64,000 bases of DNA, from NCBI RefSeq assembly GCF_019175385.1, contig NC_083346.1:88550543-88614542 (forward strand). Direction: 5' to 3'. This document shows positions 46,134-58,976 of this stretch, in pieces. This DNA comes from Lycium barbarum. Taxonomy: Eukaryota > Streptophyta > Magnoliopsida > Solanales > Solanaceae. Numbering within the stretch: position 1 is the stretch's first letter; each line of letters begins with the position of its first letter. The notes beneath the pieces are model-generated. The model was given only the letters and a program-made list of their open reading frames with translations. It made no database searches and had not been told where the DNA came from. The translations under genes and the position numbers were made by a program.

Positions 46134-46633
46134 AATACCAATATTAAAGGGGTAGTAAATTTTTCAATAAGTTATTTCAATAAGAAAAGTTCAAAGAACA
46201 AAGCAGGAAATTAATGTTGTTTTCAAATAAATTTTTTAATAATTCTACTCAGTACTTCCTCACTCCTATATTTCTTCTTATCATGTAGTTATAATTAATT
46301 TTCTGTCTATCTCCCAAAATGTTCGTCTTTTTTTAATGAACAGTAAAAAATGAACAGTGATTTTTTTTTATTATTATTAGTTTTTTATCTTAATCTGGAC
46401 TTTGTCCAGTCACGAATCTTGTTATACTGTTCATCTCTTTCTCTTAACCTTTGTTCTTAATAACAGTCTTCTTTAACCACACCTCGGTAACCACGACCAA
46501 CATCGTCCTTTATCATTTGGACATTAAAACGGCCTCTTTTAAACCTAGGAATTTACAGGTTAATCCATCGAGGTTATTAAGAAGTTAAGAGAATAACCAT
46601 ATACTAAGAATAGCAAATTCATGATGATAAGGA
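46134..46633. other. Spacer of the viral inverted repeat
   Basis: This is 500 bases of AT-rich sequence with no ORF longer than chance and no PBS. It may be viral leader present in one arm only or captured host DNA; I cannot tell which. Confidence 0.6.
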
Positions 46634-46951
46634 AGTAATTACTTAAACATAATAATCACAAAATAATTTACATAATAGGGAGATTAGTACAGAAAACATA
46701 GTAAATAAACTTACATGGTTTGAAGAAGGAGATAGGTTTCCCTTTCGGGGAACCCAAAAAACTACTTCACACTAGGGGGTAGTTATTAAAAACTTAATAC
46801 TAATTTACAATAGGAGTTTATATTATACAGGTTTTTGACTGGGCAAGGGATTGGAGCATTTGATGAAAGAGAAGGGAAATATGGAAGTTTTCTAGAGAGA
46901 GGTGGTTGGTGCTCTTGTTGGTGATGTCTTTGCTTCTCCACAAATGCTGCT

Positions 46952-47055
46952 ATTTATAGGCGTCTGGCGGACTTTAACTCCGAATTTCAAAATGTTGAAG
47001 AATCTTTTGAGTCCAGCCGGGTGCTCTTTGGGCCCTATCGTCACGTGAATTTTTT
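46952..47055 (-). promoter_or_regulatory. Viral promoter, right copy (leftward)
   Basis: The minus-strand TATAAATA is at 46959-46952, with CACGTGACG about 85 bases upstream. It faces the left copy, so the two would transcribe convergently through the 500-bp spacer. Confidence 0.7.
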
Positions 47056-47128
47056 CAAAAGAAAACTTTATTTAGTTGTCTGTTAGCTGATCTGTCCATT
47101 TACTGTGGCTGCTTTATTAAAGCTACTA

Positions 47129-48605
<1,477 letters not shown>

Positions 48606-48688
48606 ATAGAAAATCAGTTAGATGTGATTTTTAATCTACTTAATTAGTCTGCTAGATTATTATCTTTTCCTTTTATATGTTCGAATGT

Positions 48689-49246
48689 TCAATTATAAAT
48701 TGAAATAGTATCCATAAAGTTTAACCATCTTCGTCTACTGCTACTTTTATCATTAATTTTTTGATAGAATTTGACTATAGCTTCACAGTATGTTCTTACC
48801 AATATTTCTGGTTTATTTAGTATATATAGTCTAAAACTATTTAAGCCATATATTACAGTTAAAATTTCGGCGTCTATACTACTCATATTTCCTTTTTCTC
48901 GGTCTTTACCACTTTGATAAGCACATATCTTTTCTTCACTTTTATTGCTATATTTATTTGGTTTTGCCTTTAATATGGCTCCCCATCCTTCGAAGCTTCC
49001 ATCTGTTTCTATAATTAAATAGTCTGTTTCTAGGGGCATATTTAAGTCTGGAATATTTTTTATTTTTTCTTTAATTTTTTGTACTAATCTAATATCTTCT
49101 ATATTAAAGTGTTTTTGACCATTTGGTCCCGTTTTTGAATACAATGGCCCTGCTATTTTTCCTAAGTCTTTTATAAAAATTCTAGCATAATTTACTATTC
49201 TTAAGAATTTTTGTAATTCTTTAACATTATCTAGTTTATCTGGCAT
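48689..49246 (-). pseudogene. Viral RNase H domain
   Basis: A 185-residue open piece starts in the RT thumb/connection (ELQKFLRIVNYARIFI), then RNase H with IIETDGSFEGWGA (catalytic Asp82) and SSIDAEIL (Glu127). The next catalytic Asp expected in a TDCEAI-type motif reads TYCEAI (Tyr153), so the active site looks incomplete. It is separated from RT by 165 bases with frameshifts. Confidence 0.85.
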
Positions 49247-49411
49247 TTCTAAAGCCTTTTTAGCTATATGAGGTTACAATTTTATTTTGCCATCTCCTAG
49301 TACTATTCCTAAAAAGTTTATATGGTTTTTACATAATTCCATCTTTTTCTTGCTAATTATTATTCCATTTTCTACAAATAATCTAAATACTGTCTGGAGG
49401 TGTCCTAAATG

Positions 49412-49792
49412 TTATTTCATGTCTTTACTGAATACTAATATATCATCTACATATACTAGGACAAATCTTTTATAGTCTCCAAATATACTATCCATTTTTC
49501 TTTGAAAAATTGGTGGAGCTGTCTTTAATCCAAATGGCATTACTAACCATTCGAAATGTCCTTCAGGACAGGTAAATGCAGTCCATTCTATACTTTCTTC
49601 ATGCATTCGTACCTGCCAATATCCTGATTTACAATCAAATTTACTAATGATCTTTTTACTTTGTATTCTATTTATTAGTTCTGTTTTGTCTGGTAACTTA
49701 TATCCATCTGTTCTGGTGTTATCATTAAGTCTTTTGTAATTTATTACCATTCTAGCTTTTCCTCTTACTATCTCACTATGATTTCTTACCAT
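49412..49792 (-). pseudogene. Viral reverse transcriptase core
   Basis: This is a 126-residue open piece with KFDCKSGYWQ (motif A, residues 51-60), FTCPEGHFEWLVMPFGL (72-89) and YVDDILVFS (motif C, 114-122). YVDD separates it from the FIDD of the gypsy RTs in the window. Frameshifts on both sides (49247-49411 and 49793-49966) break the gene. Confidence 0.9.
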
Positions 49793-49966
49793 AAATGCGG
49801 CAGATCTATGTTTAGAAGTAGATCTTCTTATTACTCCTAAATTTAATAATTCTTTTATTTGTACTTTAAAGTCTTCTATATCTTGGTTAGTTGCTTCTAT
49901 TGAGGTAGTTTTAATTATATATTCTGGATTTATTATGTCAAATTTACATACAATTTTGTTATTTTT

Positions 49967-50758
49967 TCAATGTTTTAAAGGTTTTTCACCTATAATTTCT
50001 ATCTCATCTAGTATTCTTATTATATTATCTAAATCTTTTTGGTTTTTTATTACTCCTATCATTTCTATCCCTGCTTTAAAATTATATAATTTTGTTTCTA
50101 TGTCGATTAAAGTATAATTTTTTCCTATTAGATTATCGTTGTCTAGTATTTCTTCTTCTTCTAGAATTAAATTCTTTATTTCTCTTTTGCTTTTACAGCA
50201 TGTATTGTTATCTTGACAATCTTTACAACAACTCTCTTTTTTCTTTTGCAGGTTTATTTGGTCTGGAGTAAAGATCTTCTTATGTCTGATTCTAGTTTCA
50301 GTTTTATGAGCTTGTACTGGTGTATGAGTAATATTTTTTAGAAAAATTACTCCATCTCTTGTAATCATGCAACTCCCATTGTTATGTAACATAAAGGCTA
50401 ACCCGATGACGAAGTCTATATTTATATTCAAGTCTCTTACCCATATTTTATCCATTTTATAACTAGGTTTATAAAATTCTGAACAAGTGTTGATAAAGCT
50501 AATGTAGACCTTATGAACATAATGTTTATATATATTATGAGTTCCATCCATTTGCATGGCTGCAACTGGTTTGTCTAGAACTTTTATTAAGTTTGGTGGA
50601 ACTATTTGTTTATTTATTATACATTTAGTACATCCCGAATCTACTAATGCTAATGTCTCTATTTCATAGTCATCTATTTTAATTCTTGCAAGTATTTTTA
50701 TTGTTCCTAATTTTTTATTTTCATTACATACTAGGGCTCCATGGTCTTCTATACTCAT
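49967..50758 (-). pseudogene. Viral aspartic protease region
   Basis: A 263-residue open piece has ALVDSGCT (Asp40 in a DSG triad) followed by the flap and second-lobe hydrophobic segment IDFVIGLAFM. A Cys-rich, Lys-rich linker (SCCKDCQDNNTCCKSK) leads to the RT N-terminus. Pepsin-type proteases of this family cut the polyprotein. Confidence 0.85.
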
Positions 50759-51000
50759 TAGTTCCGCTGTTGAATCTTCTGGTATTGTTCTTAGCGGTTG
50801 TATATTAGATAAACCTATTTCTTCATCTTCGCTATGTGTTTTTTTTTTCCTTTTTCTAATTTATATAATCTGGTTTCTAATTCGTTTATTCTAGTTTCTA
50901 ATGTCATTATTCTTATACTAATAGTAGGGTCTTCTATTTTTTTATGTCTTTCTTCTTTGTGTATATTTGTCTTAAATTCTTTCTCTATACACATGATATA

Positions 51001-51693
51001 TCATTCTATAAAACAATTTTTACATTTTGCTCTTTTATCTCTACTAGGAAACCATTTACAAGAGAAACATGCATTACTATCTAAACCTTTATTTCTTTCG
51101 AAGTCGTGACTACAGTCTTCTGATATATTTGCTAAATTATCCATTTGAATTGGTTTTAGGTCTAGTTTTTCTAATCCTATCTCATTAATTAAATCTTCTG
51201 CTTCTGAGTCTGATGAGTCTGTTTTAATTTTTTCTTCAGTATCTACACTTACTATGGAGTATATACTTTCTGTGTCTGACATATATTCATCCACATTTAT
51301 TAAGGTTTCTTGAAAGTCTTCAATTAGCTGTGAATTTCGTGTCTTATTATTTATTCTTTTTGGACATGTATTTGCTAAGTGTTCTATACTTCCACAAGTA
51401 AAACATTTCAGTTTATTTTTATAATTTCTATCTGTTCTGTATTTTCTTATATGTCTATTTCTGTCTAAATAGGGTTTTCTGGCTGATGATTTTCTAAGAT
51501 AGTATTTCTTTCTATTGTATTGAGGGTAGTTTCTATTATATTGAGTTCGGTATTTCTTATACTTTTTCTTTTTATAATTGTCTTTATCGTAACTCTGAGT
51601 AGTGTATACCACGCTTTTACAAAAATTCATCTCATTTTGTTTTAATTGTTTTTGTATTTGTATGTGCATACATTTTTCTTGTAGTATATCCAT
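51001..51693 (-). pseudogene. Viral coat C-terminus with CCHC zinc knuckle
   Basis: It is a Lys/Tyr/Arg-rich basic region followed by CFTCGSIEHLANTC (residues 97-110), the RNA-binding knuckle that is diagnostic of caulimovirid coat proteins. An acidic serine stretch and a second Cys cluster (CFSCKWFPSRDKRAKCKNC) close it. The preceding coat segment lies in the same frame up to about 51890, where a frameshift separates it from 51876-52742. A stop at 51001 cuts it from a coiled-coil-like segment and the protease. Confidence 0.85.
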
Positions 51694-51875
51694 TATATGT
51701 TGTATTCTATGTCCTATTGACCATTTTAAATTAGGATTTTGTACTACTCCGTCTCTTTTATCCCATCTGTCTTCTATTTCTCTTCCTAGAGCTCCTGGTA
51801 GTTTATTAAATAATTTCTTTCCTAGTTCTTGGTCAAAAGCGTTTCTACTAATTGTACAATAATAAAAATAATCAT

Positions 51876-52742
51876 TTAAATTTTTTTAATACGAAACCAG
51901 CTACTTATACTTAACTGCTCTAATTTAATTAAAACATTTCTTTGTAGTATTACTAATCCACTATTTGGATCTTCTCCTGTAATTAAAGTATGTATTTTAT
52001 TAGTAAAATTGTATGGATTTGCTCCCATGGATACTAAGTATTGAAATTCCATCGGAAAATCTTCCTTATATGCTTCCCATAGAGCTTTAGCTGATTCTCC
52101 TAAAAATGTCTCTAAGTATTTATACATAGTTTCAGCATCTGTATCATTATAAGTTTTTATATAGTCTGCTACTACTATTCCTTTCCAAAGGTCTATTACT
52201 GAATTCCATCTTTGTGGATCATGAGCTGCTATATTTAATATTTTTCCTTTATTACCTCCTTCTTGGAGAGTAATAGGTTCTTCTATAGGCATTCTTTTCC
52301 CTGATGCTTTTATATTGTCTATAGGTTCTCCTGCTGTTCTAAAAACTCTTCTTCTAGGTACATTTCCTGTGCTCGTGTCTACTGTGTATTGTTCTCCTGT
52401 TGTTCTTTGAAATAGACTAGAACTAGATGCACTAGATTCCATTAATTCTTTTTGGCTTATTATTGCGTTTAATTCTATTTCTTCATCACTATCTTGTATA
52501 TCTTCTAATATTTTATCGAAAGCTTCTGATTTCTTTTGGTGTATATGTTCTACTCTATATCCCAAATTATCGGTTCTGGCTTCACATAATTTAAAGTGAC
52601 TTATAGTTTCTTCTATTGTTAGATCTCCTAACTTACACCCATTACATCTAAAATTTATATTTATATTTTCTCTATGAAGTATTTTTGCTTCTTCTATAGC
52701 TATGTCTACTTCAAAATCTTTTTGTATTAATTTTATGTTCAT
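51876..52742 (-). pseudogene. Viral coat protein N-terminal and core region
   Basis: This is a 288-residue piece starting MNIKLIQKDF; an in-frame TAA lies 45 bases upstream, supporting this start. A Cys-containing N-terminal part (FRCNGCKLGDLT) and an acidic region (DIQDSDEEIE) precede the coat core (RWNSVIDLWKGIV … YKYLETFLGESAKALWEAYK). It ends in a lysine run after a frameshift in a poly-T/A tract. Confidence 0.8.
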
Positions 52743-52877
52743 AAGGGTTGACTCAGTAGTTTCATTTTCATCTAGAGTACTTTCTTCTTATATGTCTCTT
52801 TGTGATGTATAATTATAGTTGGCAAATCTTATAGATGTCTCTCCTTTAGAGTTAGTGTACATTAGGTGTGACTCTGG

Positions 52878-53705
52878 TTATAAAATCTTCTTTCTACTAA
52901 AGTCTTTTAATTTCCATTCTAACCCGGCGTATTCTTCAAGATTTATTTTTATAGGTTTAATTAAATTTATTCCTCTATTTCCCATTAATTCTACGACATC
53001 TTCTACTTTAATTTTAAACTTAGTATTACTATTATTCGTCATTTTTCCTAAAAATCCTATGCACATTAATAAATTATTACCATTACACATTTCTTTGTAT
53101 CCTTTAGTCTGTATTCCTATTTTTATATGTTTTTCAAATTCTGCTAAATTCATTATAAAGTCTGGACTAATATAAAAAATTCCATTATTTGTCATATCTA
53201 CCTCTGTTATTCCGATTATTGACTTCTTCATGTCCGACCATTTATCATCGTAGATTACTATTAAGACTTTAGTTCCTAAATATTTTCTAGTTAATCCCTT
53301 TAATCCTATTACTATTAATCCCATATGCATTAGCGTCCTTCCAGTATTTTTTATTTGTCTTAAAGCTTCTGGATTTATTAGATTTATAGTAGTAACTTTA
53401 GTTCCTATGGCTGACAATTGCTCTTCTCTATAATGTCTATATAATTGTGCTGTTCTTGAAAACTGTCCTATGTTGTATAAAGTCTTTGGATTTAATAATT
53501 TTAATTGATTTTGTTGGAAAATCTGTATGTCTCGGTCTACATCTATTACCTCACTTAACTGTTGGTTGTTTTCCTCTGGTGTTCTTCTACTTAAGGTTCT
53601 TGATAAGAAATTATTACCTATTCTATTATCTGAAAAACTTACTCTTGGTCTTTCTTGCCTTTCTGATCCTCCTTCGTTTCTTAGTCTAATTGGAAGAAGG
53701 TCCAT
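52878..53705 (-). CDS. Viral movement protein (30K superfamily), frame intact
   Basis: It is an uninterrupted 275-residue frame starting MDLLPIRLRN. The 30K-type core begins around GLKGLTRK (134-141); VLIVIYDDKW and GITEVDMT (Asp170, the conserved Asp of the superfamily) and IFYISPDFIMNL are all present. Movement proteins enlarge or line plasmodesmata for cell-to-cell spread. It overlaps the upstream 124-residue ORF by 25 bases. It is the only long viral gene here without an internal break. Its N-terminal half is duplicated at 44654-45088. No claim is made that it is expressed. Confidence 0.85.
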   Translation of the reverse strand: MDLLPIRLRNEGGSERQERPRVSFSDNRIGNNFLSRTLSRRTPEENNQQLSEVIDVDRDIQIFQQNQLKLLNPKTLYNIGQFSRTAQLYRHYREEQLSAIGTKVTTINLINPEALRQIKNTGRTLMHMGLIVIGLKGLTRKYLGTKVLIVIYDDKWSDMKKSIIGITEVDMTNNGIFYISPDFIMNLAEFEKHIKIGIQTKGYKEMCNGNNLLMCIGFLGKMTNNSNTKFKIKVEDVVELMGNRGINLIKPIKINLEEYAGLEWKLKDFSRKKIL

Positions 53706-54055
53706 TTTTGTGCTTTTCTAGTTATTTTGACTTTTTCTTTTTGAGGTGTTATGTCTACCTTTTTTAATTGGTCTATTAATTCTTCAACTTCTTTATTTTT
53801 AGAGGTTTCTTTATTTTTCTCTTTTTGTTGTTCACTTAACAACCAAATGCGCTCACTTATTAATTCTAACCTTGGTACTATTATTTCGATTTTCTTTATT
53901 ATTTCTAATATTAATGAAATTATAGTAATATTTTGTTGTAGTGTTATTTGATCCGATTTAGCGTTAGGTATATAATCTTTATAGTCTGCTGGCAAAGGTA
54001 TAGACTTTTCTATTAATTTTGTGGCTTCTTCTTGAGCTAAGGTTAGTCTACTCAT
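53681..54055 (-). CDS. Viral small ORF (124 residues), coiled-coil-like
   Basis: It is Lys/Glu/Ile-rich with heptad-like spacing (IISLILEIIKKIEIIVPRLEL, given in two parts: IISLILEIIKKIE and IVPRLELISERI). Its start overlaps the preceding frame's stop as ATGA. Position between ORF1 and movement protein, and composition, suggest a virion-associated or unknown ORF2-type protein. I do not recognise a specific family. Confidence 0.55.
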   Translation of the reverse strand: MSRLTLAQEEATKLIEKSIPLPADYKDYIPNAKSDQITLQQNITIISLILEIIKKIEIIVPRLELISERIWLLSEQQKEKNKETSKNKEVEELIDQLKKVDITPQKEKVKITRKAQKWTFFQLD

Positions 54056-55106
54056 GAAAGAGTGATTTCTTTTAGTTCTTCTACTGTCTTTTTTAATTCT
54101 TTAATATCACTAGTTAAAACTTCTATCTGTTGTGTTATTTTAGAGACTATTTGGGTTGTCTTTAGTTCTATCTCTTTTGGTTTTTCTGTAATAACTTTAA
54201 CTAACTTTCCTATTTCCGTCTTTGTAGGTAATTTTTCTAGATTAAATTTGTTAACTAGAGTCTGGACTTTCTTTTCTAATTCTAATTCTTGTGTTTTTAA
54301 GTAATCGAGATTTTGTTCTACTTTTTCGAAAGTTTTCTTTTGCTTAGTCTGAATGCTTCTACCACCTCTAATATTCTAGTAATGTCTTTATTATTTTCTT
54401 GTATTTTTTCACTAAAATTTATGACTAAATCTACTAATGTGTTCAACTGTTTGTCTTCACTATGTAATATATGGTCTCCATTACTGAAATTACACTTTAT
54501 AATACTATGATCTTTTAATGTTCTATATTTCTTTTCTGGGTATATTCTTAAGTCTAAGTATTGTAGATTTTTTAATGTATCTATTCTTCTATCTTTATTT
54601 ATTACCCTAACAGAATCTTTATTTTACAAACTTTCTTCTGGTACTCTATACTAGTTGTAAGTCTTTCTATATCTTCTCTTATACCTTGTAATTCCCACGT
54701 TATAGCAGAGTTTGTCTCTTCGTTATTCTGACTTTGTAAGAGTCTATTGTTTATTAGTGATGATAATGTTTCTGAATTTATTATTTCTAAATATGCACTT
54801 AAGGCTTTTTCTACTTGTCTATATTCTCGTCTTTTCTCTACATCTCTATATATATACCAATGATTGATAGCTATTTGTCTAACAAACGGTAGTGTTCTTA
54901 TACAATTAATATGGTCTAAATCGCTTTTGGTTCTTTGAGATCTTTCTAGATTTTATATATCCTAGTAACTTATATTATAATCCTGATATTATATCTATTA
55001 ATTCTTGTAGTCTTAACTGGTTTTCTTTGGTACTACTTAATTTAATATATTCTGGGTATAGGTTATTTAATTTTTGTTTGACTTTTAAATAATGATCTTG
55101 CATCTA
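54056..55106 (-). pseudogene. Broken viral ORF with coiled-coil character
   Basis: A start (MQDHYLKVKQKL) lies a few bases after the ORF1 stop and runs to about 54975. After several frameshifts, the frame LEKKVQTLVNKFNLEK … KELKKTVEELKEITLS ends in the ATGA overlap with the next ORF. The Glu/Lys/Leu-rich heptads suggest a coiled coil, as in virion-associated proteins of this family. The plus-strand frames here are shadows. Confidence 0.5.
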
Positions 55107-55454
55107 TTAACCTAAAGGCATAAACTTTACTTTTTGTTTTAGCTGTCTAATATAGTCTTCAATTCTAAATATCTCATCGTTGGTAAAATGAATTTCCCAA
55201 AGGAGATTATTTTGAAAACTTAATACTGCTGTATTATTATTCAATTCTTCTCTATAAGCTCTGTCTAAATAGTTAATGTGTTCGGTAAGGAACTTTCTTG
55301 AGCTTCTAAGGTTTACTAGTCTTTTTCGAGTAATATAGATCATGCGATAGTGAAAACTTATATGTTTAGCAAAACGGTGTTGTCTCATTAACTCTTGTCT
55401 AACAGTAGGTACAGGTGCTTGCTTTCTTCCTCTAGCAGAAAAAGGTAGTCTCAT
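55107..55454 (-). CDS. Viral ORF1 (115 residues, function unknown)
   Basis: It starts ATG (MRLPFSARGRK) 38 bases downstream of the primer site and ends MPLG. It is basic at the N-terminus, then helical (FLTEHINYLDRAYREEL). Its position corresponds to the first small ORF of solendo- or badnavirus-like genomes. It has no recognised motif. A 30-base piece of it reappears at 45088-45117. Confidence 0.6.
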   Translation of the reverse strand: MRLPFSARGRKQAPVPTVRQELMRQHRFAKHISFHYRMIYITRKRLVNLRSSRKFLTEHINYLDRAYREELNNNTAVLSFQNNLLWEIHFTNDEIFRIEDYIRQLKQKVKFMPLG

Positions 55455-55492
55455 GTAGTCTTAGATGAGCCTTAGGTTCCAAAAATCTTCTC

Positions 55493-55504
55493 GCTCTGAT
55501 ACCA
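55493..55504 (-). other. Viral primer binding site (tRNA-Met)
   Basis: The minus strand reads TGGTATCAGAGC. In this family it marks nucleotide 1 of the genome. To its right is a short TA repeat and then non-viral-looking sequence. Confidence 0.85.
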
Positions 55505-57119
55505 ATATATATATATACATTGATCAATTTCTCTAATCTAGTTTTAAGCCTCTAAGTAACTAACTTATGGAATCTACTAACTAACTAACTATTCATAATT
55601 CTGTTAATCACCTAAGTATCAGGACTTAACAGATTAGTCCTTCAACTATTTAAGTACTACACTTTGGTCCTTCTACATCTAAACTGCATTAATGCATTCT
55701 TTTAAGCTTACATGTGAAATTTATTAATGAAAATAAAAGGTCTCACGTTGATTGAGAAGATGTTGTGCTAGTGAGTAGATTTATGGAGTAAACCTAAAAA
55801 CAATAATCTGCGTGCTCTTTTTTTAATATGTGGTCTCAAAATCTCTTAGTATAAACTTCGGAAAAGGTTCCATGGTAGAAGTCAAAGGGACATTCATCAG
55901 TCTTATTTCTTAAAAGAGATCATCATCAAATAATTGTAAGTAGTGTTAAAGTTGCTTTTTTGCTGGAAAGTCTGTCTGTTCGTCTTTGAATTGTGGGGGT
56001 GTTTGGAGGAAGAGAATCTCTTATGGAGTATTAGAGTGCTATCTTATTGAAAAGATAATGTACAAAAGGTGCTCCTTGTAGCAGTATTAGGCTAGTAGGT
56101 AATCAATTTCCATACTAATAAAGTATGCTTTAATGCTCCCAAATTCTGCAGGTGTCCATCTTCTCATATTGGGCTTCCACACATATGTATATGGGATTTC
56201 ATCAGCTTCTTATTTCCTTCATCTTTTGCATTTGAGCTCTTTTGGATATTTAGTATGCTTCAGCTTTTCCATCTGTCTATTCATGAAGGAGTTTTCTTTG
56301 GATGACTGGATTCTACTCGTTTCGGTTCAAATATATGTTGGTAATTGTTCAACTTCAATTAGATTGAAGATTTTAGTTTAAAATTTGAAACCATTCTCGG
56401 TGGTCTTCAACATCACAAGTAATAGTCCAATTCATACACTTCTGTGCTAGCATATGCTGTGGAAAATCTTGGTATAGGAAGCTTAAAATTTAGGAAGAAA
56501 ATAGGTTATCGTGACTATTGTGGTGAATACAACTTGAATACATTAACTCTTCCGCCCATATACACATTGCTGATGAGATATTTATGGCACAAGATAGAGA
56601 TGTAGTTGATAACAAGTTTCTTGTTTTCTCGTAAACAATGTTTATACTGGTTTCATGTGTGTTTGATCAGACGTTAGCTCTGATATAAACTGTCTAAAAG
56701 TTTCGAAACTCGTATCTAAATATCACCAAAACTTAAGAAATAACTGTTGAAAGTATTATCATTGGATAACCTTTGGTCCTCTTTATCTGGGTGTAATTGC
56801 ATGTGAGATCTTTTTGCTTCTTTCTGATTTTACTTTATGTCCTTATTGTATCTTTATCTTGGTGCTAACTTTTTTTTCCCGATGTGTGCATTTAGACTGT
56901 TGTAACTAATGTTACTTGGTGAAAACATTTTTTATCAACACAAATGGATCTAAGTTCCCTTGTTCTTTGCTCTTTAGAAAGAAGCATAAGCATATTGTGT
57001 ACTTTTGGCTGTGTCCACTGCATATCAAGGTGGTTGCTAAATGTGTTCATTATTATTTGCTGATGAATTTTGTTTACATGTTCGCTGAATGACATTTTAA
57101 ATAGAATACCCTCATTTGC

Positions 57120-57153
<34 letters not shown>

Positions 57154-58046
57154 TGAATGGAAGATTTTTGGATCTGTATGTTTGGTTGAGTTATCGCTTG
57201 GAGGAAAGCTTTCAAGATCAAGAGTTGGCTTCCTCACAGAAGGCTATTTGCAGCTTGTGAGTATAATCAGTAGCACTTTTTGGTTTTAATAGTGTCCTTA
57301 ATCTAAAATCTAATGCCCTTTAATCGTTCATTTTTAGGTTAATAGAGGAATTCTTGCAAAGACTTAGAGTGGAAAAGGTCAGGACAAAGAGATAAACTTG
57401 CAATAGTAAATTGATTTCACTGATCTCCCCAGAAACGAAACAACACTTTTAACTCTTCGCTTTACTATTCAAGTATGTTTGGAATAAGGTGGCTTGGAAG
57501 CTTCTGAATCACAAAATACATGCCCCATGTTTAACATTGATTCTGGTCAAGAAGTTTGGCTAGTCAGGAAATGCAGTTGTAGTATTAATTCTTATAGTTT
57601 TCTTTTTCAGGTCCATCAAATTGGATGTTCAAAGATATGTTCCAATAGATACAACACTCTCCATGTATTTATTTTCATTTGAATGCAATAAGATACATCT
57701 TTCATTTTGTCCCATCTTCTTTCAAGCAAAGAACCTTTAATTTAGAGAACACCTTAATAACATGAATGAAAAAGTAAAGAAAAACTGCTCGGATGTGTCC
57801 TCAAACAAGAAAAGAACCGTCAATTCTTAGGAAATATCACGAGAACTGATATAAATTACTCTAAAGGAAAAGGAAAGAGTTCTCAAAATTTGGGACCAAC
57901 TTATTATATAAGGTGACTTTACAAAAATCATGGCGTTGTCAACCAGATCATGCTTTTATTCAATTAAAGCTTCCTGAATGTATCTTATGGGCTCTAAAAT
58001 ATGCCTCTGAAAACTAGCTCCATAAATATCACTAAAAGAATGAAAA
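55505..58046. other. Low-copy-looking sequence, possible exon remnants
   Basis: No transposon or viral motif was recognised. A possible plus-strand exon at 57164-57239 (GSVCLVELSLGGKL … TEGYLQL) is followed by a GTGAGT donor; an acceptor TTTTTAG at about 57338 leads to VNRGILAKT and a stop. A 32-base T run at 57121-57152 precedes it. Another acceptor-like TTCTGCAG is at 56145-56152. The product is unknown and the evidence weak. Confidence 0.3.
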
Positions 58047-58201
58047 TGTCACAACCCAGCCCCGTGGGCCATGACTAGTGCCCGAGCTGGACACTCGTAT
58101 ACGTACCTGTTAGATATAGTCAAACTGGACCTAAGAACAATATGGAAACATGCAAAAGAACTCTAAAGGTTAGTAACGTCGTCATACATATACATATACA
58201 T

Positions 58202-58237
<36 letters not shown>

Positions 58238-58278
58238 GATAACCTGCCTCCTGAGGAGTCACAACTAATCAAAACATA

Positions 58279-58392
58279 ATATGATACGCAAGCCGACAAG
58301 GCTGCCACTACATGTCAATATGATACGCAAGCCGACAAGGCTGCCACTACATATCAATACCATACGCAGGCCGACAAGGCTGCCACTACAGA
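58279..58392. repeat. Tandem repeat, about 39-bp unit, three copies, in LTR-F
   Basis: The unit contains ATACGCAAGCCGACAAGGCTG followed by CCACTACA. The copies are nearly identical. E2's LTR has a single related GCAGAAGCCGACAAGGC near 30780. Confidence 0.85.
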
Positions 58393-58913
58393 CGAACATA
58401 TCCATAGCACATCGTATAGACACAGCTGAACAAAACTTATACATAACCCACACATATGTCTACAGACCTCTAAGAGTATCGATAGTAAAATATGACGGGA
58501 CAGGGCCCCGCCGTACCACTGGATAAACATATATATACATCAAAAGATCTGTACCAAAAGTCTAGGCTCCGGGACAATGGAGCTATCCAAGACAGCTGAG
58601 TAGAAATCCTAAGCTAGAGGATCACCAAATCGAGTATCTGTACCTGCGGGCATGAAACGCAGCCCCCCGGAGAAAGGGGGTCAGTACGAGATATGTACTG
58701 AGTATATAAAGCATGAAATACAATAAAGAGGATCATGACTGAAATAGAGATCACCGGAGCCAAGTATGACATTCAACATACCAATACACTTGCCTTATGA
58801 AATGTAGATCATGCATATCAATATCATATATCATACCCGGCTCATTATGGGACTCGGTGAATAAAGTCATCACATGTCATCCTTGGCGCCATAATCACAT
58901 CATCATATCATCA

Positions 58914-58914
58914 T

Positions 58915-58973
<59 letters not shown>
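58914..58973. repeat. (TA)n microsatellite in LTR-F
   Basis: About 60 bases of alternating TA. A second, shorter one lies at 58205-58235. Confidence 0.95.

Positions 58974-58976
<3 letters not shown>

Noticed and set aside
53447..53951. Plus-strand frames over the pararetrovirus
   Set aside because: They are the antisense of AT-rich viral genes; hydrophobic runs are complements of Lys/Glu-rich coding.
56892..57221. Lys-run protein on the minus strand
   Set aside because: It depends on a 32-base T homopolymer.
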